Source: Rosa chinensis
Lineage: Eukaryota; Streptophyta; Magnoliopsida; Rosales; Rosaceae
Length of the DNA stretch: 64,000 nt
Direction: 5' to 3'
Assembly: GCF_002994745.2 (NCBI RefSeq)
Contig: NC_037088.1
Span: forward strand, 59,228,397 to 59,292,396
The notes beneath the pieces were generated by a model, which saw only the letters and a list, made by a program, of their open reading frames with translations, did not search any database and was not told the origin of the DNA. The translations under genes were made by a program, and so were the position numbers. Shown piece after piece: positions 1-11,633 of the stretch (its first letter is position 1; every line of letters starts with the position of its first letter).

Positions 1-1372
1 GGAAAGGGTATCTCCAGAATAAGCCATGCTTTCGGATAGAATCCACGTCTACCGGCGGCACAATTCTACCATTCCACTGATCTCGATGTGTTGCAGAGCA
101 CCGAAGATCAGATACATCGGCGAAATTGAAAAGCCGGCAGGAAGTACAATGGAGGAAGATGATGAGACAGAGGATGGTTATAACTAAAGGTTGAAGACGA
201 TACGGAAGGCTCACGCGTTCTATTGTTTTTTTCTTTTTTATTTGAATTTTATAGTGGTTGGAGTGCGGGGTTTCAATTGGATAAGTTATATCAGACCTTT
301 TCAACTGGATTTGATATCAAGGTTTGATTGGATATAAGTAATCTGCCTGGAAGTTGTCCATACATCCAAACACAATTCCTAATCAGATTGGAGATCATTA
401 ATCAAATCCACCCTCTGTATCCAGGTAAACAAACGCAACCAAAATGTTGTTTCAAAATCATGCTCCTAACAGGGATAAACATGTTCTGTCAACCAGAAAT
501 AAGAGCCAAAATCTCCCGATCATTAAGGCAGTAATCTGTCTTGGACACACAACACATGTAAAAACACCTAACTACAGTCAGCTTGGCAAACACAAGCTAA
601 AGGGAAACTAAAATCCTTGACGGGCATTTGACTAGAGACATCTCCATAGTCCACCTCTACCTCTGAAAGACTTGAGCAAGAAAATTGTACTCAGAATACA
701 AGATCTGAGAATAAGGCATACATACTCACCTAGCCACATCTGTGTCCTGACCATTTAACAATTAGTTACAATAAACTTTCATCATTAAATATTTTATCCT
801 TTAAAGTTTGACTACTAGAATAACTGAGACAACTGTAGATCATAGCACTTACAAATTAAAATTTGATAGCTTTCAGCATCATTTATTAGGTGGTCATGCA
901 TGTCTATAGCTACAACAGAGCACCCTGAATTAAGTCATCATTCAACTTTCACTCAGCAATCCCAAGCAAACACTATATCATAAATTTAGGTGCTAGAGCC
1001 ACTCTTTCTGTAACAGAAGCTACATTTTAAATTTCAAGGAAAGGCCTTGAATGGGCTGGACTGTCAGACAAGGGTAATGAGGTGACACTGAATTGGTCAT
1101 GGACAATGTCACAGGTAGTGCCAATAAACTCAATAATCAGTCTAACAAAATGAAGCTACACCTGAGGAACCAAAAAAAAGAAAAGAAAAGACAATCCTAG
1201 CATATCTACTGATATCATAGTTTATCAAATCAGACCCCTACCAACAAATATACTATGATCGTATAAAACTGAGATATTGGCGAGAAGACACATAAAAATT
1301 CAGTATTCACAAGTAAACTTCAACCTTCAGTTCAGCACTTAGCTACATTTTCAATCCCAAAGAGAAACGCAC
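1..1372. other. Left edge, no gene resolved
   Basis: This stretch lies 3' of the visible SPC25 exons. I searched the minus strand by eye for the remaining SPC25 C-terminal exons and did not find them, so they lie left of the window or have been lost. A short plus-strand reading frame (about 23-187) ends in an acidic tail followed by TAA. It could be the last exon of a gene entering from the left, but I cannot identify it. The rest is AT-rich DNA without recognisable repeats. Confidence 0.4.
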
Positions 1373-1989
1373 CTTTGGAGGATAAGTGAAGAGGATGGCA
1401 TTCTTCTCCTTCACGTAGATAATAAGCTGCAATATCCCATTCAACACCACATACTTGCCAGAGTCAAAGATAAAACACATTTTCATCCAACATCAATACA
1501 CCACTAACCACTATGTGTCTGTGTGTGAGTGCTCATGCCGCTAAAACCAACCGAAATACAAAATCAAATCAGTTCTCCATACAATTCAATCGTTTTTCTC
1601 ATCAACTTAACAGAAATAAGCACAATTAGGTCAAAAAGGATATAAGGCGATGCAGAGGAGGAGAAAGTCTCGGTTCTCCGGGAACTTCTTCTTGTAAAAC
1701 TGAGCGAAGAGAGCAATCACAATGATAACGGTCCCCATAACCAGCCTCAGATTGCTCATCCTCACGTCTTCCACATATCCACGGCTCGTTACGATCTGAT
1801 TCGAATTGCAGAGAAAAATGAACAAGAAGAAAAAAATCGAAAAAAATAAATAAATTGAAATCAAAGAGATCGAGGGAGAGTGATGACCTCAGTTACAGAC
1901 TCGTCGAGGACGTGCTTGATGGAGTGGTGGTCGACGAGGTTGGCCTTCTTAGGGTTTTTGGTGGCCGACTGTGATTTCTGTTCTTCCAT
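1373..1989 (-). CDS. SPC25: Signal peptidase complex subunit SPC25/SPCS2, 5' exons (partial)
   Basis: This is the non-catalytic subunit of the ER signal peptidase complex, which trims signal peptides during secretory protein import. Three minus-strand exons are visible: 1888-1989 (ATG at 1989), 1644-1795 and 1373-1454. They give 112 codons that follow the plant SPC25 family closely: a DHxSIKHVLDE segment in exon 1, TSRGYxEDVRxSN then a first membrane span in exon 2, and a second hydrophobic span ending in EKNAILFTYPP in exon 3. The first intron is GT-AG. The second has U12-type signals (see findings). The usual remaining roughly 80 residues are not visible. It lies 681 bp downstream of PXN on the same strand, the pairing also seen in Arabidopsis (At2g39960/At2g39970). 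Confidence 0.88.
1455..1643 (-). other. U12-type intron of SPC25 with apparent AT-AA ends
   Basis: Read on the minus strand, the intron begins ATATCCTTTTT, which matches the minor-spliceosome donor. Near its end it has ATCTTTGAC, close to the U12 branch-site consensus TTCCTTRAY. From the branch-site A to the exon is about 10 nt, typical for U12 introns. The reading frame is kept if the intron ends ...GGCAA, giving AT-AA termini. Shifting by one base gives TA...AG and encodes the same Leu-Tyr, so the exact cut needs a cDNA. Confidence 0.7.
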
Positions 1990-2669
1990 GGTTTGGGAGG
2001 ACTGGGTTTTGACGACTTGTGTCTGAAACTGGTTCAAAATAGAGTTGAGAGAGAAAGGGTAAGGTTTTTCAGCTCTCACTATTTTTTCACTATTCTCACC
2101 GGAAATGTTAGTCCTACGTGTAGGAAGACTATTGGTTACACAATCAAAATTTACGTGTTCACACTTCACAGCGTTGATTTACATTTGCATGTCTACCCTC
2201 TTTATAAATGAAATGTCACACAAGCACTTAACGGTGAAATTGACGGAAATACTTTATCACATTTGATGACAGACCAGGTACCCTGTTCGATAGGAAAACA
2301 CTAGATTAATCGCATTATATGGTGTTTATGGTACGAGCAGCTCTTAAACCCGGGAGTCATTCAAAATTATGGAGAGAAATAACCAATGTGAATGTAATTA
2401 CTATTCAGCGTCTGAGAACATTAGAAATGTTTTCTTGGATTTAAAAAAGCCTAATTATTCGCTATTCTCATTACCTCAAATGGATCCCCCCACCAAAAGT
2501 CCCTTAGTGTGTATGTTATCTGAGTTTGCCGATACGGCGATAATGGCAATACATTTCTAAACATACATTTGAGCATGCATGCCATGAAAATATTATGATA
2601 ATCAAAGAATTGTGTATTGGGGGAAAGGGTGTGACAGAGAATGAGAACACCCCTAAATGAGGTTTCCAT

Positions 2670-5600
2670 CTATGGAGGCTTTGATTTCGCTTTGTTAGTG
2701 AGCATGAACCGAACACCCCTGACGAGTTCTTCCTTGACCATGAACAAAACAGCAGCGGCGAGTACACTTTGTACTATTTTTGTGCTCATCCCTTTGTAGA
2801 AACCATAGAACCCTTCATAGCGAATCATCTTTAAAATGGCATCCAGAGTTCCTGAGAGTAGACACAAATATGCATCTTTACCAACAAATATAGAACTTTT
2901 GCGACTGAAATAATACATAATCAAAGTTCTGCGGTTTTAGCTTCTCGATGAATTATCCTATTTCAGGTCATGTATTCCTCAATCACCTGCGACTGATCAT
3001 TAAGATTGGCATACGGCTCTATATCCTCTTAGGTTGTCACACATTGACAGCAATGCAGAGGACAAGATACAAAAGTTGTGAATGATACTTCTATGATTCA
3101 AGGTATAAAATAGTTGAAAGTTCAAACCTTTATAATGATGCCTTTTGTCACCAGTTGTGACCTGTTTCGCTTGAAGTCTCGCCTGCAACAGCAAGGAACA
3201 CAATAAGAAACTGAAACAACCAGTTGTTACAAAACAAAATCATAACGTACTTCTGAATATACATATAAGGTCAATGCAACCACATCCAAGATAATAGCAA
3301 GGTTGTCTCATCCCTTCCTAGACCCACTCCTCCTCACTCTACTCCTATTCTTCAAACTCGATTAACCATTCCTGTCTTTGTGGAACCCTTTTTTATTCAC
3401 CATTGTCTACCGATTTCCATATTCCAAAACCAACACAAGGGTTGGTACTTTAAGGAATTAAAACAAGCCAAAGGCTTTTCTATTGAAAAGAGATCAAGAG
3501 TTGAAGACATTACAGTCCAGACTACTGAGTCAACTTGAAATGGCTTGACCAACATTTTGCAATTGATGAATTATGATATAATTCAACTATGCATTGCTTC
3601 ACAAATACAGATGCATATAAGCTCACGTAATTTACCTTCACGACTAAAAGAGGATATGTCACGACAGTAGCACCTAGTTTTGCCAAAGCACCAAGCAGGA
3701 ATATCTACGGAAATTAGCCAATATATTAGCTCCAAAGGAAAAATTGAAAAACGGTTGGGAGAGACATTACAGAAGGATAGTAATGACGAAAAGTTTAAGA
3801 TGTAGAAACCTAACCTCTACAGCAGTAATACCATTGTTATTCTTCTTACTCAAGGCACGTCTTTTCTTCAGCTTATTCAACATAGTTTCATACAGCATAA
3901 ACTGCATGGAAGGATTACTCACCTGTGATCAAAAGCAGGAACTATCAGTTATACTCCCTTAGCATGTATAACAGTCATACTCCCTTGGTCCTTAGCATGT
4001 ATACATACCATGATCAATGTGGGAAATACACCTCTCCAGAAACCGAAAAATCCACCTTCATCATAAACTTCTTGTACCTGTATGTGTTGCATATAGACTC
4101 ATCAGTAAATCAATACATCACTCTGCAGAACATAATAAAGAATCTATTGTACCAACCGCATGACTAGTCCCGAAGGGAGGAGGCTCAGCTGCAGCAACAA
4201 TTGCTTCATCTGGATCAGTTGACAGCATCTGATCAGGCTGGGACTTTGAAGTTTTTCTATGAGTCTGCAGTATGCAACGACAGAAAGCAATAAATTAATT
4301 ACATCACATTTTAATGCAATAGTGGGAGAGATGCCTAAGCTTCAGTCTGTTGCTCTTTCATGGAAGATTAAGAAAAACTACGTTGAAATTGAAAGTTGAG
4401 GCTCATCAATTAGCTCTTTAATATTTACCTGCATGCGTGTAACAACTACCCATATAGGATTTGTCAATAGTACATTCACACACCTACAGAAATAAAATTG
4501 TGATAAGATTTTCTGAAAATCTGAAGAATAAAAAAAAGAAACTAATAACATTAATACAAAATTTACAAATCAATATTGAGCCCCAAGGTCCCAACACACT
4601 GCTAATACTTTTATCTGCTCCTTGCATTTATGAAAGATTTTCTATTTTCTTTTTTGATAACAAGAGTTTTTCTATAAGCCAGAGAGCTATTTGAGGAAAT
4701 GTTTACTTCATAGTCTAGACTATATTAAGAAAGAATAAATGCCATGAGGCCAATAGTCATATGAGCAAAGAAAATACCCAGATAATGCAGCCACCACTAG
4801 CGAAGAGAGCATTCCAACAGATCCATCACCAATGCCCAACTTACTACGTTCAAGGGCAGCAACTTCAGCCTTGTTCCTGAATATTTGATAGAAATAATAG
4901 TAAACACCCTGTACCAATAAGAATTGCAAATATATAAGAAACCACATGACCAAATCAACCATATATGTAGTTATATGCAATGCAGGTTTGTACAACCTAC
5001 TTTTGACCTGACATGTAACACTAGGGAGGTTCTGTCTGTGACAAACAGACTCAGAAAGAGCATCCACACTGTTTCGTAGCTAGTTTTTATCAAGTATGTG
5101 TAGTAAATATGCACCTTTTACCCCAGAACCTTGTTTCTCTTTATAGACTTATGACTGCAAACAGTAATAGGATGATGATGCAAAATATCACAGCAAGACA
5201 AACCACAGCACACCAACACAGAATTTTATAGAGGTTCGACAAAAACTTTTGCCTACGTCCTCTGTGTGATCTCTCTTGAGAATCACTAGCACTATGGAGA
5301 ATAACAACTTGATTACAAGTACTTATTGAAATCCCTATGCTAATCCCCAACCTCTTTGCTAGATCTCTCTATCACCCTTGGCTCTCCCTGCCCCTGTGTT
5401 TGTATGATAACTGAGAACTCTCTGAGATCTCTCTTTGATCTCTTCTCTGATCTGAGGACACATTATATGAGCTCCCTGCAGCCCTATTTATAGATTATAG
5501 GTGCTGGTTACAAACATGTCACATTAGGATTCCTAAAACTATTAGAACAAGGAAAGAGAGCTAGCTTTCCTATTCCTAACTAGAATAGAACTTACTTTCC

Positions 5601-8600
5601 AAGTCTAAATCAATAGGAATAACTCTTCCTATTCCAAAACCCATTAGGATACTAGAAGAATTCCTGTGCGCACTAATCTTCACTTACCCATCTGGTTTTG
5701 CCTTGAATCCTAATCAATTTAGGCATATCAACGAGCCAAATTCACAACAATCTCCACCTTGGTGAGTTGATACCAAACTGATTGCTGCAACCTCCAGGAT
5801 ATCTTGTACTTCTTGAAGTAATCCTGAAACCTTCAAGAACCTTCACCTTGGCAAGACTCTTCTTGCCTCAACACACCTCAAGTGAGGAGGTGCTCCACCT
5901 CAATCTCAACATGCTGTAAGATCGAGCAGGTTCAAGTAACACTTGAACTCCTTCCATGGCAATGGTCCTGGTCAAACAATCTGAGACATTCTCCCTTGAA
6001 TGAACTTTCTCAGTTGTTATCTTCCTTGAGATGACCCAATCTTCGCTGCGATGATCATGAACATCAACATGTTTTGTCTCTACTTTAAACACTTGATTCC
6101 TTGTCAAATTGATGACCCTATTCTTCATCACAACTTCTTGTTGAATTCCAAACTCACTCATTAATCCATTAAGCCATAATGCCTCTGCGGAAGCTTCTGT
6201 TAGTGCCATGCGATCTACTTCAGTGGTAGACAACGTCGTAGCTGATTCTTTGGTTGTTCTACAGCTCACTAAACCTTCACCACAAGTAAAGACATAACTT
6301 GTTGCAGGTATTCTCTTGTCTAAGTCTCCTGCCAAATCTGAACCCTCAGGACCAGCGATGCATGTTTGATCTTGTTGTCTTTCAAACATAGATTCATGCT
6401 CCTTGGTGTCTCTCAAGTAATACAGAATCCACTTCACTGCTTGCCAGTGTCGTCTTTCCGGATTTGCCATATAATTTGACACAGTGCTCAATGCTTGGGC
6501 TAAACCTGGTCTTGTGCAGATTCTAATATTGATAAGACATCCCACTACTCTTGCATAAGACACATTCATCATCTCATCTAACTCCTTCGTAGATGATCTT
6601 TGCACACTCAATTGGAAGTGTGCTACTGGTGGAGTAGACACGGGTTCAAATAATAGCCCTATTTTTCCCGCTTCTCTGTCCCTCCTTATCTTCACTCCTA
6701 GGATCTGCTGTGCAGCTTCTAGATCCTTTATGTCAAATTCCTTCCCTAGTTGTGTCTTTAACTTCGAAATTCTAGACATATCCTGACATGTAGTTAAGAC
6801 GTCACCTAAATAAAGTAGCAATAGTAAAACCATACTATCCTTGAACACATGATGATAAATGCAGCTATCCACTGGTGAGATTTGGTCAAAATCGACCTTT
6901 ACTTTCTGCGAATACTCCTTGGCCAATATCCGAGCTTTGAATCTCATGGCTTCCTTATCACGCATTCCTTCCTTTTTCCTATAAACCCACTTACAGCCAA
7001 CCTGATTTCTTTCTTTGGGCTTAGGAACCGACTCCTGAACCAAGTCCTTATGTATGGACTTCTTCATCTGTTCTAACATAGCTCCCATCCAACTTTCCCG
7101 TACATCATTTGCTATAGCTTCCTGATACGTGGTTGGATCTCCTGGACTCAAACTTAGAGCATACTTGTCCAATGCTATGCTTCTCTGGAACTCCTGCCCA
7201 AGTGACTGACGAACCGAGTCGTAGGTTCGCAGTGCTAATTGCTCCACCTGAGCTTGTATTAATGACTGTTGTTGTTGCTCTAAGACTTCTTCCTCGATAA
7301 CCCCTTTATCATGCTCCACTTGCTCAATTTGCTCCACCTGAGCTGGAGTTTCTTCCATGATCCCTTTGGTTAGAGGAACTTCGGTTGCTTTCTCTACAAC
7401 ATCAGTCTTCTTCTTCACCTCACTTGTCTTGACTTCATTGAACGGCATTGTCTCCTCATCAAAAATGACATGTCTACTTAGAACCCTTTTCTTGCTTACA
7501 ATATCCCATAACTTGTAGCCTTTTACTCCTTTCTCAACACCAAGAAATATGCACTTGCGTGACTTTGGCCTGAGTTTGGTTTGCTCATTGTTGGAAATAT
7601 GAGCATATGCACTGCAACCAAACACCCTTAAGTTAGAATAGTCAGCTGGTTCTCCAGACCATACCTCCTCTGCACACTTGAAGTCCAAGACTTTTGATGG
7701 TGACCGATTAACCAAGTAACACGCATGGTTAACTGCATCTGCCCAAAACGTGTCCGGTAATCCTGCATGCAGCCGCATGCTTCTTTCTCTCTTCAAGAGA
7801 GTTTTATTCATCCTTCTAGCAGCCCCGTTTTGTTGGAGATTCTCTTTCACCGTGAAGTGTCTTGTGATTCCTTCATCCTTACAAAATTGTAAGAACCTTT
7901 TCATTCTATATTCACTGCCACCATTACTTCTCAAATACTTGATTTTTCTGCCTGTTAGATTTTCTACTTCTGTTTTCCACTCCTTAAACTTGGTGAAAAC
8001 CTCAGATTTCTCTCTCATAAGGTAGACCCAAATCTTCCTCGAAAAATCATCTAGAAAAGTAACAAAGTACTTGAAGCCTCCCATAGACCTTACTGGTGCC
8101 GGGCCCCAGACATCTGAGTGAATATAATCCAGCAATCCTTTGCTTTTGTTCTCACAATTTGCTAACTTGAATGCCACCTTCTGCTTCCCAAGAATACAAT
8201 CCTTGCAGAAGTTCAGTTTGCAAACACTGATACCTTCTAGCTTACCTTTCTTGTGGAGTTCTTGCATTCCTCTTTGACTCATGTGCCCAAGGCGATGATG
8301 CCATAGCTCAGTCTTGTCTTTTACCTCAGCAAAAAATTACAACTCCACCTATTATTGTAGTCCCTTGAAGCTTGTATAAGTTGTTAGGTTGAATGTCGCC
8401 CTTCATCACAACAAGTGATCCCTTGAGAACTTTGAGTCTTCCCTCTTCAGAGCGATACCTATATCCGGCCTTGTCCAAAGTACCCAAAGATATCAAGTTC
8501 TTCCTTAACTTAGGAATATATCTGACATTCTCTAGCATTCTAACAACTCCGTCATGCATTCTGATTTTCACTGATCCAATACCTATGATCCTACACAGTG

Positions 8601-11600
8601 AGTCATCTCCCCTAAAAACCTCTCCGCTGCTACTCTCCTCATATGTGTCGAACCATTCTCGGATTGCACACATGTGGAATGTACAACCGGTATCCAAAAT
8701 CCAATTTCTGAAAGCATTGGAGCTGGCTGCTACCACAAGGAGTTCACCGTCATCTTTATCTTGTTTGATGACTACATTAGCTGTGTTTGAACTCCCTACC
8801 ATCGCCGCTGCTTTCATCTTCCCTTCTTTGCAGTTTCTTTTCAAGTGGTTGGTAGCACCACATTTGAAGCAACCTTTCTTGTATTTTTCCTTGGATTTTG
8901 ATGTACCCTTGTTACCAGATTTATCCTTCATACTCGTCAACTGACCTGTCTCATTGCCTTTGACATGAAGGCCTCCTTGAGAGCTTTTGGTCTCCCTACT
9001 CATCTTAAAATAAGATTGAATAGCTTCGGTAATCTCATCGTACTTGAGAGAATCCTTACCGGAAACGAGTCTGGTGATGAAGTGCTCAAATGAAGCTGGT
9101 AAAGATCTTAGCAGCATAAGTGCTTTCTCCTCATCTTTATACCTCACATCCACCTTTGATAAATTGGCAACACAAATCTGAAATTTATTCAGATGATCCT
9201 GCAGATCCCCGCCTTCATCCATCCGAAGACTATAGAGTTCATCTTTCAAGAAGAGTTTATCTGCGTCAACCTCTTTGACATTGTCCAATGTCTTACTGCT
9301 GTCCATATTCTCACCAACATGAACCTTACTCGCGTAAACTTTCTCGAGATAATCCCAGGTCTCCTTGCTGTTCATATTCCCACCGGCACTAGCCAATACA
9401 TGAACCAATACATGATCAGCAAGATGTAGCTCTATAAAGCTCCTTGCCTTCTTGTCCATCTTCTGCCAAACCTTGTCTGCCATATCAGTTGCCTTATTCT
9501 CTATCCCGAGAATAGCCTCATACAAACCTTGTAGAATCAGGACACTTCTCATCTTCCTCTGCCATAATGTGAAGTTATCCTTCCCATTCAATATAATGGG
9601 CATCACATTGCTGCCTGCATCTGCCTTGTCATCTGCCATTTTAGAAACACCTTGAGCCTAAGCTCTGATACCACTTTGTAGTAAATATGCACCTTTTACC
9701 CCAGAACCTTGTTTCTCTTTATAGACTTATGACTGCAAACAGTAATAGGATGATGATGCAAAATATCACAGCAAGACAAACCACAGCACACCAACACAGA
9801 ATTTTATAGAGGTTCGACAAAAACTTTTGCCTACGTCCTCTGTGTGATCTCTCTTGAGAATCACTAGCACTATGGAGAATAACAACTTGATTACAAGTAC
9901 TTATTGAAATCCCTATGCTAATCCCCAACCTCTTTGCTAGATCTCTCTATCACCCTTGGCTCTCCCTGCCCCTGTGTTTGTATGATAACTGAGAACTCTC
10001 TGAGATCTCTCTTTGATCTCTTCTCTGATCTGAGGACACATTATATGAGCTCCCTGCAGCCCTATTTATAGATTATAGGTGCTGGTTACAAACATGTCAC
10101 ATTAGGATTCCTAAAACTATTAGAACAAGGAAAGAGAGCTAGCTTTCCTATTCCTAACTAGAATAGAACTTACTTTCCAAGTCTAAATCAATAGGAATAA
10201 CTCTTCCTATTCCAAAACCCATTAGGATACTAGAAGAATTCCTGTGCGCACTAATCTTCACTTACCCATCTGGTTTTGCCTTGAATCCTAATCAATTTAG
10301 GCATATCAACGAGCCAAATTCACAACAGTATGTTACAGAGCCCTGTTCCACTTTGTAATTCAGAGGGTTCAACACTCTAACAAAATACCTCGGGTTGTCT
10401 CCTCTGTTTACAAAGACTTCAATGTTTAAAGAAGTGTGCGGCTATTAAGAGATTATTATTATTATTATTATTATTATTATTTTTTACCAAGCTATGTATG
10501 AGCATACAAATGTAGTATTCTCAGTTTTAGGGTCAGCAGCGGTTAGCTAACAATCTAGCATGTATCTCAAAATGATGAGGTATCCGTAGTAGTTGGCAAA
10601 ACCTCATGAATCAAACCCAAGCTTCTTTGGGAGCTAAACAACAGATCCTGTAGGCATAGATAAGGTAGCCAACAAAACAGGAAGAGTTCCCCTTGGGGAA
10701 CAATTCCTGGATGACATAAGTAATTAAGGGCATGATAACTCCAAGATGTCTGACTTATGCGATATGGGTAAGGTAGGCTCATCCAAAGTTAAAAATACTC
10801 TTGCCAGTGATAACACTAGCTTGCTCACTAGCCATAACTAGTAAAATTGTCTCTATCAATGCATAAGGGTGCCAATAATACAGAACAGAACAGACATAGT
10901 AACCAATGCTGTCCTCAAATTTTTTTCTTTCAGGTTCTGACCTATTAGGGAATACAATTCATGCGGTTGTATAACAAACATCAGTGCACTGAAAATTGTA
11001 GCATTTAAATTCACAGCTTTCTGTCCTTTTACATCAAGTTATCACCTACTAAACATAATTTCGAACTTCAGGCACTACTCGAACACACATAGAATTCGCT
11101 CATACGCTATTACGCTCCTACTTTTTAACCTTTGTAACAAGGATGAAATTACTATCAGTAAAAGTAAAACAATCCCAGCAAAGAGCTAAGCTCTGCTCAC
11201 CTGAGATGCTGCTGTTCCCACCAACGACGGCGTCAAACCTCCGTACAACCGTTCCCATCCTTCATTCTTTATAACCTGCAACATCAACCAAATTTTCATT
11301 CCAAATTATCATACACAGTCCATTTTCTCAGCAACCAAGTCTATATAGAAGTGCACGAAAAAGGAAGCCGAAATTTAACGAAATTCAAACCTGGCCTATT
11401 TGTTCAACAGTTCCGAGCTTCCTCTTCTCCTTTTTCAGATCACGTTCCGTTTGCTGACGAGTGTTCACCTACAGATCACGGCCAAACCTTATTTAAACCA
11501 AAAGGCTCAGGAAAAATTGATTACGAAATATAACTGATAGAACAGTCCTTACAGTCTGGAGTGGATATGTGATGAGCTGGGCGATGATCCCTCCGCCGGC

Positions 11601-11633
11601 GCCGGCGAGGCCATTGATCACGGCGTCCGACAT
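2670..11633 (-). CDS. PXN: Peroxisomal NAD carrier (mitochondrial carrier family)
   Basis: PXN exchanges NAD+ across the peroxisomal membrane to supply beta-oxidation. I can place 11 exons: 11553-11633, 11391-11468, 11201-11275, 4778-4908, 4429-4483, 4157-4264, 4009-4077, 3815-3922, 3636-3704, 3128-3182 and 2670-2851. They total 1,011 nt, a continuous frame of 336 residues, close to the 331 of Arabidopsis PXN. All junctions fit GT-AG. The three carrier signatures are present: YPLQTVNTRQQ (exons 1-2), TNPIWVVVTRMQ (exon 5) and YPLLVVKARLQ (exons 9-10). The C-terminus ends KSKPP as in the family. Intron 3 (4909-11200) is 6.3 kb because of a copia insertion. The ATG at 11633 opens with the conserved SDAVINGLAGAGGG start. 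Splicing across the enlarged intron is assumed. Confidence 0.93.
5099..5749 (-). repeat. 3' LTR of the copia element in PXN
   Basis: 651 bp, TG...CA, apparently identical to 9677-10327. Preceded by target duplicate GTATG. Confidence 0.96.
5750..5763 (-). other. Polypurine tract of the copia element
   Basis: Minus-strand reading CCAAGGTGGAGATT lies directly against the 3' LTR, the usual position and composition of the plus-strand primer in plant copia elements. Confidence 0.85.
5868..8282 (-). pseudogene. Copia pol: GAG-pre-integrase, integrase, truncated RT, RNase H
   Basis: An 804-residue open frame. It opens within the GAG-pre-integrase zinc region and continues through the integrase core: the first acidic residue is in YIHSDVWGP. 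The second position reads LRSNGGSEY where the family has an Asp, and the glutamate of the third position is Arg (AARRMN). The integrase C-terminal region with SRKCIFLG follows. The reverse transcriptase begins with GCKWVYRKKEG, then jumps from SPVDS to a degraded YLGD box (YVDD in active elements), so roughly 100 or more residues of the palm are missing. RNase H regions and the TKHVDVHDH segment follow to the end. A one-base shift in a T6 run near 8326 separates this frame from gag. Confidence 0.9.
8326..9639 (-). CDS. Copia gag and protease
   Basis: A 437-residue frame in the UBN2/gag family of plant copia elements, starting at an ATG about 23 bases from the primer binding site. Gag core covers about residues 10-215. 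A zinc knuckle CFKCGATNHLKRNC lies near residue 256. The aspartic protease active-site segment WILDTGCTFHMC lies near residue 313 (Asp-Thr-Gly, an accepted variant). The frame closes at TGA just after a T6 run; the alternative frame continues straight into pol. In most plant copia elements gag and pol are one frame, so I read this as a single-base indel rather than programmed shifting. This ORF itself looks intact. Confidence 0.9.
   Translation of the reverse strand: MADDKADAGSNVMPIILNGKDNFTLWQRKMRSVLILQGLYEAILGIENKATDMADKVWQKMDKKARSFIELHLADHVLVHVLASAGGNMNSKETWDYLEKVYASKVHVGENMDSSKTLDNVKEVDADKLFLKDELYSLRMDEGGDLQDHLNKFQICVANLSKVDVRYKDEEKALMLLRSLPASFEHFITRLVSGKDSLKYDEITEAIQSYFKMSRETKSSQGGLHVKGNETGQLTSMKDKSGNKGTSKSKEKYKKGCFKCGATNHLKRNCKEGKMKAAAMVGSSNTANVVIKQDKDDGELLVVAASSNAFRNWILDTGCTFHMCAIREWFDTYEESSSGEVFRGDDSLCRIIGIGSVKIRMHDGVVRMLENVRYIPKLRKNLISLGTLDKAGYRYRSEEGRLKVLKGSLVVMKGDIQPNNLYKLQGTTIIGGVVIFC
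9662..9673 (-). other. Primer binding site (initiator tRNA-Met)
   Basis: Minus-strand TGGTATCAGAGC, complementary to the 3' end of plant initiator tRNA-Met, 3 nt inside the 5' LTR. Confidence 0.92.
9677..10327 (-). repeat. 5' LTR of the copia element in PXN
   Basis: 651 bp, apparently identical to 5099-5749. It should carry the element promoter. Followed on the plus strand by target duplicate GTATG. Confidence 0.96.
10328..11200. other. Remainder of PXN intron 3
   Basis: Unique AT-rich intron DNA. The only notable structure is an (ATT)n microsatellite at about 10453-10490. Confidence 0.6.

Larger units (their letters stand above)
5099..10327 (-). mobile_element. Ty1/copia LTR retrotransposon with identical LTRs, defective pol
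   Basis: A complete 5,229-bp element sits inside PXN intron 3, in the same orientation as the gene. The two 651-bp LTRs (5099-5749, 9677-10327) appear identical by eye and begin TG and end CA. The 5-bp target duplication GTATG flanks both ends (5094-5098, 10328-10332). A primer binding site for initiator tRNA-Met and a purine tract are intact. Gag and pol are on separate frames, and pol has lost much of reverse transcriptase and several integrase catalytic residues. The element is therefore young but non-autonomous and was presumably mobilised by a related active copy. Confidence 0.96.

Noticed and set aside
23..187. Plus-strand frame ending in an acidic tail
   Set aside because: It could be a terminal exon from the left, but no family was recognised and the opposite strand is also partly open; not listed as a gene.
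5141..5350. 69-residue frame present twice (also 9719-9928)
   Set aside because: It is inside the identical LTRs; the duplication reflects the LTR, not a gene family.
8393..8944. 183-residue plus-strand frame
   Set aside because: It is antisense to copia gag and has no independent signals.
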